64,000 nt of DNA, from assembly GCF_902686445.1 (NCBI RefSeq), contig NC_062219.1, positions 42,435,056 through 42,499,055 on the forward strand. The letters are read 5' to 3'. Every line of letters starts with the position of its first letter. Positions within the stretch are counted from its first letter, which is position 1. Below the pieces are notes generated by a model that worked only from the letters and a program-made list of their open reading frames with translations, was not told where the DNA came from and did not search any database. Positions 11,601 to 22,957 of the stretch are shown piece by piece. The position numbers and the translations under genes are program-made. The DNA comes from Sciurus carolinensis (Eukaryota; Chordata; Mammalia; Rodentia; Sciuridae).

Positions 11601-12129
11601 GAGAAGCACAGAATTATAAATATTTAGGAGAGTGGTGATGTAAAAAGGGGATTTTTTTTGTTTTGTTTTGAAAGGTTTTGAAAACTTATTTAGAGAAATT
11701 ATTTTCTTCTGCCCACAATAGCCATATAGATTTTAACTAACACAAACAAAAAGCAAGAAGTGTTTATCAGTATAAATTTAATTCTATTATGGGGACTACC
11801 CTGTAAACTATGCATTCTAACTCCAAGATATTTTCATTCCCAAGTGATATTTCACTTAACAACTAAAATAAAAAATAAATTTTCATGCACAATGAAATCA
11901 GAAGATGAAACCCAGAAAATTTTAAAATGAGTCAGTTTGCTGGATTATTTTATTTAAACGAAATATGATACCCTGTGATTCTGGACCTAATATTAATCCT
12001 AGAATTATGTAATTATTATATGTGCCCAAGGAAGAAAACATTATTTCTAAGCTAAATGAATTAAACCTATTATTAATGTTCCTATGGGCTTTTAATATTT
12101 ATTCAGTTTAGTATTTACACTTCATCTGG

Positions 12130-12270
12130 AAATCTTTTGCAGAAAAGCTGGAATGATTTTCACTTGGTTGGAAAGTGAGAAACTTTGGAAACTATTCAAC
12201 CTCTGTGTAGTAGGTGCTGAATAAATGTTAGTTAAGTGGATGAATGCATGCATTAATGAATATATGAGTG
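12130..12270 (+). mobile_element. MIR-like 3' fragment
   Basis: GTAGTAGGTGCTGAATAAAT and the following GTTAGTTAAGTGGATGAATG are typical of MIR-type 3' ends. The upstream portion is very diverged. Confidence 0.4.
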
Positions 12271-12271
12271 A

Positions 12272-12965
12272 ATGAAGAGTCCTATGAATGATTTATGAAT
12301 AAATACATAAATTTATTGTGACATATATAATGCCAAAAACATTTTGTCTAAACAGTGGAAATCACAAGTCCCTCTTTATTATTTCCTTCATTTGTTAATA
12401 GGGACAACATTGAAGGATACAGAATCAGAGCAGTGAAAAAAAAAACCATCATTGAACATTCTAGAACAAATTGAATGGATATAATATAGGAAAGAATGAC
12501 AGTCCAGGTTCATGTCTAACCCAGGTGATTTTCATGCACATTGATTATGTATTTAGGAAGCTTCTCTTCCCTTACAGAAAGGATTAAATTTAGGATCGGG
12601 GCAAAGGAAGCCTCTCAAGAGGGCAGGTGCCACTCCTGGGGTATAATTGCCTTACTTGAAAAGAAGGTGAAGGTTACTTCTTCTGTTTTGAGTCGGGAAC
12701 TGGTGCTCTCCCTCCTTGTTCTTCCTACACTTGCCTAGTCCCTACCACACACACAACTCCCAAGGCATCCAGGAATTAAAAGATTTATATGAACTCTTAC
12801 AAAGGATGTGACTGTTTTCATGGGTGTTTTCATACAAGTGGTTTCTCTACCCACTTATCTCCCAAGGAAGTTCCTTAACCAGGTAGCAAATTGAGACTAA
12901 GACTGAAAGGGCATTTCAGAGAGGTTAACCTCAGAATGTTTTAGAAAAGAAAAAAAAAAAATTCT
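12272..12965. other. No recognisable feature
   Basis: Unique-looking sequence. The frame at 12541-12738 (plus) has no recognisable product. Confidence 0.45.
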
Positions 12966-12966
12966 A

Positions 12967-13075
12967 TTTCTCTCTCTCTCTCTCTATATATATACATATA
13001 TTTGCATGGAAGATGATAGGTAGCTAGGTAGATAGACAGATAGATAGATAGATAGATAGATGATAGATAGATAGA
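12967..13075. repeat. Compound microsatellite: (CT)n, (TA)n, (GATA)n
   Basis: (TC)n at about 12968-12985 runs into (TA)n to about 13000. After a short spacer, an interrupted GATA/GACA array spans 13017-13075. Such loci are length-variable. Confidence 0.95.
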
Positions 13076-13079
13076 ACTT

Positions 13080-14820
13080 TCCACTGAAGAAAAGACTTCC
13101 AAAATTATTTTCTTTTTACTTTAAGGCTAGTTAAAATTTTTCCTTCTACTTTCTCTTTTCCAAGTTTGGTAGTAAATGTGGGTCAATTCTCACAGGATTC
13201 TGTTTAAAAACAAAACAAAACAGATAAAGTGCCTCTAGTAGCACAATTGGGTAGAAATTAATCAAAGAACCCAGCTCTTCTGACGCCAAGCTGCCACACC
13301 GCCCACTAAGCCCCAAAGTGGGGATTTCCATTCAAATAGTTGCAAAATAGTCTTTGATACTTTATATGCTTTATTGATGGTAGCCTTGTTTCTTCAAACA
13401 GAACTATCCTGTCTTCTCTAATGAAAGAAAATTAAATTAAATTTAAAAGAAGACAGTTTGTTGTTTGTCATTAGACAATAGACACTAGACACTAGGAGGG
13501 TAATGAAATAAATGCAGAAAGGAAAGATGTAGGCCAGAATTTCCCAAATTTTTCCCACAGAACTCTAGTTAAGCCAGATGTTCCAAGAAAATTGTGCTCC
13601 ACTGTAGTCCTCCATATACTGTCCTCTCAGGGGACACAAGATGCTCATTAAAATCATAAAGGCCCCAAAATACTAGAGCAAAGAAATCCATTTAACCCAG
13701 TTTTTCCAAAATTTATGAGTCCACAAAGCCTTTTTAAATGCAATACACATGATAATTCTGCAGAGTTAGTGATATGGAATATGCCTGGAGCATTCCTGGA
13801 CAGACAGTGCAAACACATATAAGTGCACACAGCCAGACCCCAGGGAAATGGCATCACTTAGAGGTAATCAAAGCCTTTGGTAGAAAAACATAACCTTTTG
13901 ATGCTCAGAGCATGGAAAAAAGAAATTACATAGGCTGGGAACCTTGCACCACACCACTTAGGAACAGTTGGGATTAGAAAGAACTAAAACAAAGACGAGG
14001 AACTGAAAACAAAAGCTTCATTATTAAATCCACTAGACTATTGTAAATTAAGTTTTCTGGTGGTATCAGGCACAAGTTTTCTAGGATAAAAGTATTTAGA
14101 TCACAATATTTTTTACTACACTCTGAATGCTGAGATCCATCTGCCTTTGCAAAACTGTACTTCAATGGAATTCTAATAGTGAGGGTAGCAGGCTCACAAA
14201 GCTTCTTGGACATTAAATTTCTTTTACAAAACAGTAATTTGTCGAATTAAGTGCCAATGGAACAGATGGATTACATTTCCCTCACAATGAACACAAATTA
14301 AAAAATTAAAGAGAAAAAATACTTAGTAAAACCCGCTTTGTATTTTGCTGGATCTAAAACATTTAGGAAAATGGTTTGAGACGTTTGGCTAAAGCCCAGT
14401 GCCACCAAGACTGCCTGGCTCCAGACACCAGCACCATTGACTGAGGATTTCTATTAAGCAAACAGATGGACAGGTGGTTTGTCACCGACTTCTCTACAAA
14501 AGTGAAGATCGAATGTAATATTCCTGGAAGGAAAAAAGCCGTGCACTTCATGTTTGTACAAAGGTGGGCTGAGATCTTTGAAAATAATGTAAGTTCAGGG
14601 GATTAATTTTTAAAGACATTAATTGTATCACTAAAAGATAATACAGAAAGAGGTACCTAAAAAAAAGTTGAAAAATTGGGAGCATGTTTTGTGAATAGCT
14701 CAGATTTCTGCAGCTATTACTGTAAATACAATTATTGAGATGCTGTTTAAAATAACATGTAATTTCATGAAGTATATTTATGAATAAAACAAAGATTTTG
14801 TAAATCTGTGCTTTTTAAAA
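13080..14820. other. No confident feature; unique-looking DNA
   Basis: No repeat assigned with confidence. The segment near 13527-13810 has two TTTCCAAA-type phrases hinting at an old DNA transposon, but too weakly to call. Minus frames at 13654-13857, 13974-14213 and 14363-14551 show no known motif. Confidence 0.4.
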
Positions 14821-14825
14821 AAAAT

Positions 14826-15045
14826 AATGGAATTTATTTTCAGAACAGAAGTAGTTTCACAGAAAAACTGAGTGGAAAGTACAGAGCTCCTGTACAGAAT
14901 TGCCCTATTCCCACCACCCAGTTACCCCATTATCAACACCCTTCTCCAGAGCAGTGCATTTCTTAGGACTAATGAACCTACATTGGCACATTATTATCAC
15001 CACAAGTTTGTAGTTTGCATAAGGTTCAGTTTGTGTGTGCTTTTA
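14826..15045 (-). mobile_element. L1M 3' UTR fragment
   Basis: In plus orientation it reads like the antisense of an old L1 3' UTR: TTATTTTCAGAACAGAAGTA, CCCACCACCCAGTTACCCC, ATTATCAACACCC, AACCTACATTGGCACATTAT and GTTTGCATAAGGTTCAGTTT. No ORF2-derived sequence is attached. Confidence 0.55.
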
Positions 15046-15049
15046 GCAA

Positions 15050-16836
15050 GGAGGTAACTTGGTATTATGGAATATTTATTTTATCAAATAACTAACAATG
15101 ATGCTAAGTGTATTGTTAGTGGGTATTTGAAACTGAAGGAGACTGGAACTAATTCTTATGCTTTTTTTGAAAGCAATAATTTATAATCATCATTAATTTA
15201 TTCAATTTCAAGAAAAAATAATAGCAGGAGAACGTATGTTTTACATACTAACTCTGATATTCATCCCCAAAAGCAGACAAACCTCATAAATTATTAATAC
15301 CATTCCTAATTTGAAATTCTCCAATATATTGAATGCTTAAGTGTGTCAACCACATGTCCCCTCTTTCATAGGCAAGAACTGATGCTGAGATTCTGAGTCC
15401 AGAGAATGAACTTCAGTTTCTTGAATTAAGATGACCCTCTTGATCCATACACTGTATAGAACAAAATATCTAAGGGAGAGCTTAAAAACCATGATACATT
15501 TGTATTCTGAGCATGCTTTTCCTGAAGGCCTGATGTACACAGTAACCAGTGCATTCTTATTACAATCTGAAGAATCATTATGGTATTCAGCTGTGCCCAC
15601 AAAACCTGGACATACAGGATTTTTATTAAGTAGAGAGAGCTAAGAACTCACACATGTCAGCTTATCAGGAGTGCAAGCTTTCTGCATATGACAATTATTT
15701 GGGTTTTATTATTTCTCTATTATTTTTGCACATCACAGTAAAGTTAACTGCAAATATCTTTATTTTTCAAATCAGACAAAATAGATAAAAAAAAAAAAAC
15801 ACAGAACAACATAATATTCAACTACAGTTCCCAACAACCCAATGAAAACCTCACTGCCCTGGTTCAGGTTTGGCCCGTCTAACACTTGAACGACTCCCAT
15901 TTATCCTCCATCCCCCAATTTGTTCATGGTGGTAAGTGGAGAACTGGCCTGTGACCAAACCTTTTCAAAACTGGATTTTCTGCTACACAAACCAATACAT
16001 TATCTTTTCAGCTTAAGTTTATTTGAGTTGGGTTTTCTCCTCCTTTGAAAAAATACTCTTGGTATACCCTTTCAGACATTTTCTTGCTGCTGTTCATACA
16101 TATATGTTTATTCAGTGCAATAACTTCTATGAATCAAGTTTTCTAACCATTAACTAAGAGAGCTTATCCTTGGTGATTTTAAGTTTATAATAAAATTCAT
16201 AGACTTAGAATGAAAGTTAATACCTGATTAAGAACATAGAAAGATCTTGATAGGTTCTTTAGTTTGTTTTGCTTTTCTAAAATACCTGCAATTTCAAAAG
16301 ACTTTTATTAAATTTACTGCTTTGATGTACAATATTGCAATGCAGAGATCACTGACTTTTTAAAAAGTCTTGTTCTCTATTCTCTTAATTGCCTCTCATA
16401 TTTCAGTGTCATTTATTTAGAAGACAGCCCATCAATTTTAGCCTCAATTTCTCATTGAAATCATCTTGGCTTGCTTGGACAAACATACATGGATTGAAAA
16501 AAAGTGTCCATGTCCTGCTTTATTTGGTCTATAAATTCACAATCTCTTTCTGATTCTGTGTGAGAACTACAGTCTCCTATTTTCTCTTTTAAGTACAAAG
16601 ATGAGCAACATTTTCTAATCAAGTCATTGCAGGTGTGGAATATGATTATATGTACAGAGTAGCTTACAAATACAAAGGTTAAAGTAAACATGAACTCTAA
16701 GAATTCCACACTCACCTTCACTCTTCTCCTTTTCCCACCTTACCCATGCTGGAGTATGGGATAAGTGACCTGGGAAAAGAAGTGATATATAATTTCTGGC
16801 CTTTCCTCATGTTACTGTACAGAATACTTATTGTTT
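15050..16836. other. No recognisable feature (about 1.8 kb)
   Basis: Unassigned sequence with a poly(A) run at about 15787-15799. Frames near 15346-15643 overlap on both strands, which argues against coding. Confidence 0.45.
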
Positions 16837-16853
16837 GATAACTTTTAATCTTT
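16837..16853. repeat. Target-site duplication, left copy (L1 at 16854-17771)
   Basis: GATAACTTTTAATCTTT is identical over 17 bp to 17772-17788. Confidence 0.95.
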
Positions 16854-17771
16854 TTTTTTATTGTAAACAAATGGGATACATGTTGTTTCTCTGTTTGTAC
16901 ATGGCGTAAAGGCATACCATTTGTGTAATCATAAATTTACATAGGGTAATGTTGTTTGATTCATTCTGTTATTTTTTTTCCTCCCCCCCACCCCTCCCAC
17001 TCCTCTTTTCCCTCTATACAGTCCTTCCTTCCTCCATTCTTGCCACCCTACTTAACCCTAACCCTAAACCTAACCCTAACACTAACGCTAACGGCTCCCA
17101 CCCCCCACTACATGTCCTCATCCGCTTATCAGCGAGATCTTTCGTCCTTTAGTTTTTTGAGATTGGCTTATCTCACTTAGCATGATATTCTCCAATTTCA
17201 TCCATTTGCCTGCAAATGCCATAATTTTATCATTCTTTATGGCTGAGTAATATTCCATTGTATATATATGCCACAGTTTCTTTATCCATTCATCAATTGA
17301 AGAACATCTGGGTTGGTTCCACAATCTGGCTATGGTGAATTGAGCAGCTATGAACATTGATGTGGCTGCATCTCTCAGTATGCTCAGTATGCTGATTTGA
17401 AGTCCTTTGGGTATAGGCCAAGGAGTAGGATAGCTGGGTCAAATGGTGGTTCCATTCCAAGCTTTCTGAGGAATCTCCATACTGCTTTCCAGAGTGGCTG
17501 CACTAATTTGCAACCCCACCAGCAAGGTATGAGTGTACCTTTTTCCCCACATCCTCGCCAACACCTATTGTTGCTTGTGTTCTTGATAATCGCCATTCTA
17601 ATTGGGGTGAGATGGAATCTTAGGGTAGTTTTGATTTGCATTTCTCTTATTACTAGAGATGTTGAACATTTTTTCATATATCTGTTGATTGCTTGTACAT
17701 CTTCTTCTGTGAAGTGTCTGTTCATTTCCTTAGCCCATTTGTTGATTGGATTATTTGTATTCTTGGTGTAG
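16854..17771 (-). mobile_element. Young 5'-truncated L1: ORF2 C-terminus and 3' UTR
   Basis: Minus-strand LINE-1 insertion bounded by perfect 17-bp duplications, with its poly(A) tail (T-run at 16851-16859) at the left and 5' truncation at the right. The minus frame at 17384-17725 encodes an ORF2p C-terminal piece with the cysteine motif region [18 protein letters not shown], followed by [18 protein letters not shown] and [13 protein letters not shown]. The next frame (17118-17357) continues with FTIARLWNQPRCSS, DEWIKKLWHIYTMEYYSAIK and KLENIMLSEISQSQK. The frame break coincides with a 9-bp tandem duplication at 17375-17392, which puts a stop after SAY. The His usual in the L1 C-terminal cysteine motif is Pro here. 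The 3' UTR holds a C-rich (G-rich in L1 sense) tract and telomere-like hexamers. It cannot mobilise itself, since endonuclease and reverse transcriptase regions are missing. Confidence 0.95.
17055..17093 (-). repeat. Telomere-like hexamer tract (CCCTAA variants) in the L1 3' UTR
   Basis: Six hexamers in register: CCCTAA, CCCTAA, ACCTAA, CCCTAA, CACTAA, CGCTAA. In L1 sense this reads as (TTAGGG)-like units, next to the G-rich 3' UTR tract. The two other L1 3' ends in the window (about 25974-26250 and 28847-29110) have a C-rich tract at the matching place but no such hexamers. Confidence 0.95.
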
Positions 17772-17788
17772 GATAACTTTTAATCTTT
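17772..17788. repeat. Target-site duplication, right copy
   Basis: GATAACTTTTAATCTTT, identical to 16837-16853; it marks the 5' junction of the truncated L1. Confidence 0.95.
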
Positions 17789-17789
17789 A

Positions 17790-18595
17790 ACAGGAAAGAG
17801 GAAAAGATAACAGTTCTTGTTCACTCTGAGGAGATGGGAATGACTTAATCAGGAGAATCCACATGAGTATCATGAGAAGAAACAGTGAAAACCAGAATCT
17901 TCTAATGTGTCCTAATATGTCTAAAATGTTTTAGAAGATTATTGTTTTTAAAATGAATCTTAATTTGAAAACAACATGGATTGTAATGTGAGAGACCATA
18001 TGAGTGAATATTTTTTACACCTGAGTAGATCAAGACAATTAGTAACAAACTGAGTTCTGATTTTATATCAGCTTTAATATTATATCCTCTAAAAAGAAAA
18101 CCTGTCATCATCATTTGGCACACACAAATAGAATTTGTAATTAAAGTTGTTTTTGGCAGACTCTAGTACAACACAGGAGGTCAATGGACTGGGCCAAATA
18201 TTTTAGTAGGCTGAGTAAAATTTCCCCAAATCTATTAACAATTGGGAAACAAGTTTTACTAAAGCAAACTGAACATCCTCAAATGCTCCACTGATCTCCC
18301 AGAAATTGAAAGTTGCATGGAGTGGGAGTCTAAAGAACTAAGTTTAAAGACTTGATGAGAACCCAGTGTCCTGCAGTGTTAGATGGAGGAATAAACAGAA
18401 ATTGCTTAAGACTCTCAGTTAATATCTTTGAAGAGCCATTCCTTGATGAGCACTGACTAATTCAAGAAAGATTGTGTCTGACTGTAACTATAATATGGTG
18501 CTGACCCTTCTATTAAAGTAATCAAGCTTTCACCTTATCTAACCAATAGGCAAATGGGGATAAATAGCAGATAGAAATACCTTTGGAGACCAAAA
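17790..18595. other. No recognisable feature
   Basis: Unique-looking AT-rich sequence between two L1 insertions; no gene seen. Confidence 0.4.
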
Positions 18596-18599
18596 TTCT

Positions 18600-21115
18600 T
18601 TAACACACATATAACTGCATGTTTCTAGACATACAAACAGAAAAAAGTGACTGATTATAAAAACAGAAAAAATATACTAACATACAATGCAGATATTGTG
18701 AATAGGAAGCAAGGAGTTTCAAATAGGTATGATTAATATGTCAATAAATATAGAGGAAAACAAATCTAAGAAGTATAAGGAGATGGAGAATTTCAGAGAA
18801 ATAAGACCAATCTATATAAAATTATCTGTCATTAATATGTCACTGGATGAGCTCAGTAGGCATGTCACAGAAGAAGACAAGGATAATGAACTTAAAGAGA
18901 AGTCAATAGTTCATAAGCAAAGAAGAGAACAAGGGGGAAAAAAGAAGAAACATAAGTTTGGGAGCATAGCAAAAAGGTACAGACATAGTCATTGATGTCT
19001 GTGGGAAGCTGTCCTTATTTAGCAGAATCAGATTAGGTTAACCATGGGGAGCAGAGGCCTGGCTTCTAGGAACTGCCAGGAAGCATGTGGCAAATGCATG
19101 GGAGTGGTTCCCTGTCTCCTCCTGGAATTTTCTTCTTAGAGAATGGCTTCCCTAACTCTACCCTATTCTGTCCATCAAGAAGAAACTCCTCCCCGTCCTT
19201 GCCCCTTTTATATGTTTATTATAAATAAAGGAGAGTTAGGTGACCACATGTTGTTGTTAAGAGGCCAGAGCTGGTATGGCCAGAACCATCATGCCCCCTT
19301 TCATATGAAAAGAGTATTGGCTCTCGTGTGTTCATTGAGTAGATAAGTTTTTTAGGTATTAGATAGAAAACCCACCAACATCCTCCTCCAGCAGTTAACC
19401 CTTTTCTCCTCCACACAGGACCCCCACAGATGTCTCAGAACGAAAAGAAAGAACTAGACCAAAGCGATTTTCTAAGAGACAAGGCCAAGCATTACCTAAA
19501 AACATCAACCGCTAGATTTATGAAGGTCCCCAAATCCCAGGTTGGATAAATATGAAAAAGACCAAACTATGCATATTTAAGTCGCACCAATGAAAACCAA
19601 AAGTAAAGAGAAAAATCTTAAATCAGCAGGAAAAGGTCAAAAAGAAAAATTAATTTCAAAGAAGAAATAATAAAATTAACAATTGACTATTCATAAAAAC
19701 TATAAAAACCAGAAGAGAGTGCAATGGCATCCTTCAAGTACTGAAGCAATAAAAATGCCAACTAAAGTTCTATGCACAGGAAAATATTCTCCAAAAATGA
19801 AAACTAAATAAGATGATTGCAGTTAATAAAGGCTGAAAAGCTTTGTTGCAAACAAAAGTGACTGCAAAAAACTCCAAGATGAACTTATTCAGTTCAAACT
19901 AAAGAAATTCAGAAAATTCAGGAAGGATATAGAACAATGACAAGAGTAAATGTGTGTGTAAATGTATTTTCGAAAAATCAGTATCTAATACAGAAGTAAT
20001 ATCTTAGAATGTTTCTATCATCCTAAGACAATTCAACTGAAAAGTTTAATAATCCCAAAGTTTAAACATAGTTTAAAATATATAAAGAAAAATTGAGATA
20101 ACCGTAAAAAAAGTATAGAAATCATAATTGGAGATTTTTATTTAATATACCTCTCTTGGTGACTGATAGAAGTAGTAGATAAAATACTCAAGGAATATAG
20201 AATATTTGAGCAATATGAACACTAACTTTATTTAATTGATATTTACAGAACACTGCGCTAAGCAATGGCATTTTTTATATTATTTTGACATGCACATAGG
20301 ATATTTGTCAAAATAGACCATAGACTGGCCCATAAAGTGAGCCTCAATAGTTCCAAAAAAATTTAAATAATACAGAATATATTCTCTGACTACAATAGAA
20401 ATAAACTAAAAATAAATAATAAAAATTAAACTAGAAAATTCTCCAATATATGGAAATCTAGTACCACAATTTTAAATAAACATGATCAAAGGAGAAATCA
20501 CAATGAAAGTAGAAAATATTTTAAACTGAAAACTAATGAAAACAGAACCTAAACACTTTTGGTATGCAGATAAAGCAGTACTCGTGAAGTTTATAGATCT
20601 AAATTCAAATAAAAAAGAAGATTACAGAGCAATGATCTAAGCTTCTCTCTGCGTAAGTTAGGAGAATTTCAAAGTAAATAAAAACAGGTGAGAAAGAAAA
20701 TAGAAGAGTAAATTTTAAAGAAATAGAAATAGGTTTCCAATAATTGACAAAACCAAAATGATTTTTTGAAAAGATCAATAAAATTGGTACTCTAGAAGAA
20801 AGTGGTTCAGAAAACAAGAGAGAAAAGATGAATTACTAATATCAGGAATGAACATAAAAATATCAGTGAAAGGTTTTAGACATTGAAAAGATAATGAGAC
20901 ACTATGCACCACTTTATGCCAGTAAGTTTGACAATTTAAATGAAAAAAGAAAAATTCCTTTAAAAATGCTTCTGCATAATAGTGACAAAAAGAAATTCTG
21001 AAGTTGAATCTATAATTAAAATATTTTCCACAAAAATATTTTTGCCCAGAAGACCTTACTGATTAAATTCTTCCAAGCATTTAAAAAAGAAGAATATCAT
21101 TTGTAAATAATAATT
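18600..21115 (+). mobile_element. Decayed L1M: ORF1 and start of ORF2, split by a solo LTR
   Basis: Plus-strand ancient LINE-1 interrupted by the LTR at 19000-19428. ORF1-type nucleotide phrases are TATGAAGGTCCCCAAATCCC, GAAAACCAAAAGTAAAGAGA, AAAACCAGAAGAGAGTGCAA and TATTCTCCAAAAATGAAAAC. From about 20290, ORF2-type phrases follow: CTGGCCCATAAAGTGAGCCT, AATTTAAATAATACAGAATA, TCAATAAAATTGGTACTCTA, GACACTATGCACCACTTTATG and CTTCCAAGCATTT. Stops and frameshifts are everywhere, so nothing is translatable. The 5' limit is uncertain and the 3' end fades near 21115. Confidence 0.7.
19000..19428 (+). mobile_element. Solo class II (ERVK-like) LTR, 429 bp, with 6-bp target duplication
   Basis: The LTR starts TGTGGGAAGC and ends CCCCCACA, so it has TG...CA termini. 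It is flanked by a perfect 6-bp duplication, GATGTC (18994-18999 and 19429-19434). Six bp is typical of class II (beta-like/ERVK) retroviral integration. A TATA-like TTTTATATG lies at about 19206, and a likely polyadenylation signal AATAAA at 19224-19229. No gag, pol or env sequence lies beside it, so it is a solo LTR left by LTR-LTR recombination. It sits inside the older L1M. Related copies occur at 1-170 and about 26910-27359. The LTR could carry promoter activity, but nothing here shows that it does. Confidence 0.9.
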
Positions 21116-21119
21116 TTTT

Positions 21120-22608
21120 AGAGAATAGAAAAAAGAGGAAATAGTTCCTGTCCTAATTTATGAGACCAGCAGGACCTCAAACTAAAAACTAATTTTAATT
21201 TAAAGTTACGAAAAGGCAAAAGTTTTCCTTAAGCACTTTGCTAAATGAATTATTTAAATGGGTTTGAACATTTTAATAAGTTTTCTGAATGAAAAGTTTA
21301 TGACTTCTTCCAAAGATTGTTCCAGTGTTTGTTACTGACTCTACATAAATAGAAACCTTTGAAAGTCTTCCAAATGTTAGACAAGAACAAATGACAAAAT
21401 TCAACCCATTTTCATATTAATAAAATATATTCCTGTTTAGCATTGAAAAGTGACTCAATTTTTTTCCTTTCTTTGCCTCAAAGTTGTTTGCTGACATAAA
21501 ATGGATATCTGCATGTGAATCATATTCTGCTTTAATATTCTGAGTTGGGTAGAGTAATAGAAGCTAGAGAACGTGAGATTGTATCTTTACTGTGTGCTAG
21601 TCATTGAAGGGAAAAGTTTCAGATCCATGTCAAGTGAGGTCATAAATTTTTTAAAAACTTTTCACCTATATATTTACATAATAAGTCTTTATTTTTTTAT
21701 TTGTTATTTGAAAACTTCCTGATTTAAATAGCAGACAGATATTAGCATCAACAATTGGCTCATTTTTTTTCTATTTAGGTGGTTATTATTTTTTTAATTA
21801 TTTGACATGAAGCTTTGTTCTGTTTAGAATTGGGTGATTAGATAGCCATAAATATGATGACTATTTTAAGCATATCATCATTATAACAAAATAATTACTT
21901 AAAAATATGGAAAGTTTCTACTAATTAGGAATTAAAAATGGTGATATTTTTGCAGAGAAGGGGAAATAGAAATACAAATAACAGCTGTCCAGTATGTCGC
22001 ATACACAAACACAAAGGATACCAAAGAGGATTTCTTTGTGTCATAAACATATTTCAAAGGTCAAAATGAGTTAAATATATTCAATGGTAAAAAAGTGTAA
22101 GAACATTGTTTTCAATAAAGTACTTCTTTTTTTCTTAATAAAAGAGCAATCTAGTGTAATTTCCATACGCTGCTCTGCCATCTTAGATTACTATATACAT
22201 CTCTCTACTCAATATATTTATACATATGTACACCAAAATACTTGTGGTTGATATATACATAATATAATATAATATATAATATTATATGTATTTATATGTC
22301 AGTATTGGTGAGGTACAAATTAACTTAATTAATTCTATATTTTAGGAAATTTTTGTTTTTCTAACTTTTTCAATTTGGTAAATTGTGAATTATAGGTAAG
22401 TAATATACTTACAATGAAATAATTTCCTAGATCCATGATGATGTTAGGGCAAATTACTTGAAACTTTGGGTACATATATTCCAGTGAATAAGTTGTTTTA
22501 AAAAAACGTATCTAGACTAAGCAAAATGAGCATACCTTATGCTGTAACCAACAAAGAACATCAAAGTTCATATATATGATTTTGTTCTGACTTATTTTCT
22601 TTTTAAAT
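21120..22608. other. No recognisable feature; very AT-rich
   Basis: Unassigned sequence. An imperfect AT-rich (ATA/TAT) simple region lies at about 22249-22300. Confidence 0.45.
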
Positions 22609-22622
22609 TTTAACATTGTTTT

Positions 22623-22634
22623 GTTTTGCTTTCA

Positions 22635-22670
<36 letters not shown>

Positions 22671-22740
22671 GCTGGGCAATGAACCCAGGGCCTTGTGCTT
22701 CCTAGGCAAGTGCTCTGCCAACTAAGCTGTATTCCCAGCC
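22623..22740 (-). mobile_element. ID SINE with (TG)n-converted tail
   Basis: The ID body on the minus strand is seen in plus as TTGCTGGGCAATGAACCCAGG, then CCTTGTGCTTCCTAGGCAAG and CTCTGCCAACTAAGCTGTAT. Where the A-rich tail should lie (plus side 22637-22667) there is a (TG)n run. Flanks TTTAACATTGTTTT (22609-22622) and TTTAACTTTGGTTTT (22741-22755) are an imperfect target duplication that places the microsatellite inside the insertion. Confidence 0.85.
22637..22667. repeat. (TG)n microsatellite in the ID tail
   Basis: Alternating TG run of about 15 units, lying between the left duplication and the ID body. Confidence 0.95.
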
Positions 22741-22957
22741 TTTAACTTTGGTTTTTGGTTTACGAAAGTCTAGTTTTACTTTGAGGAAGATAGGAAATGA
22801 GGATGAAATCTTTCCATCTTTTTCTTTATGATTTCTGCCCTTGCTAGTATACTTAGATGGGTCTTTCTTACTATAATATACACACATCCTAGATTTTATT
22901 TTAGTACTTATGTGCTCTGATTTCTAACAAATAAGTCACATTCAAGATTGTGGTATC

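Noticed and set aside
17041..17100. True telomere or chromosome-end fusion
   Set aside because: Only six hexamers, half of them degenerate, enclosed in an L1 3' UTR with target duplications; this is repeat-borne, not a chromosome end.
17384..17725. Host gene encoding a 113-residue protein
   Set aside because: The translation is the C-terminal part of L1 ORF2p in a truncated insertion.
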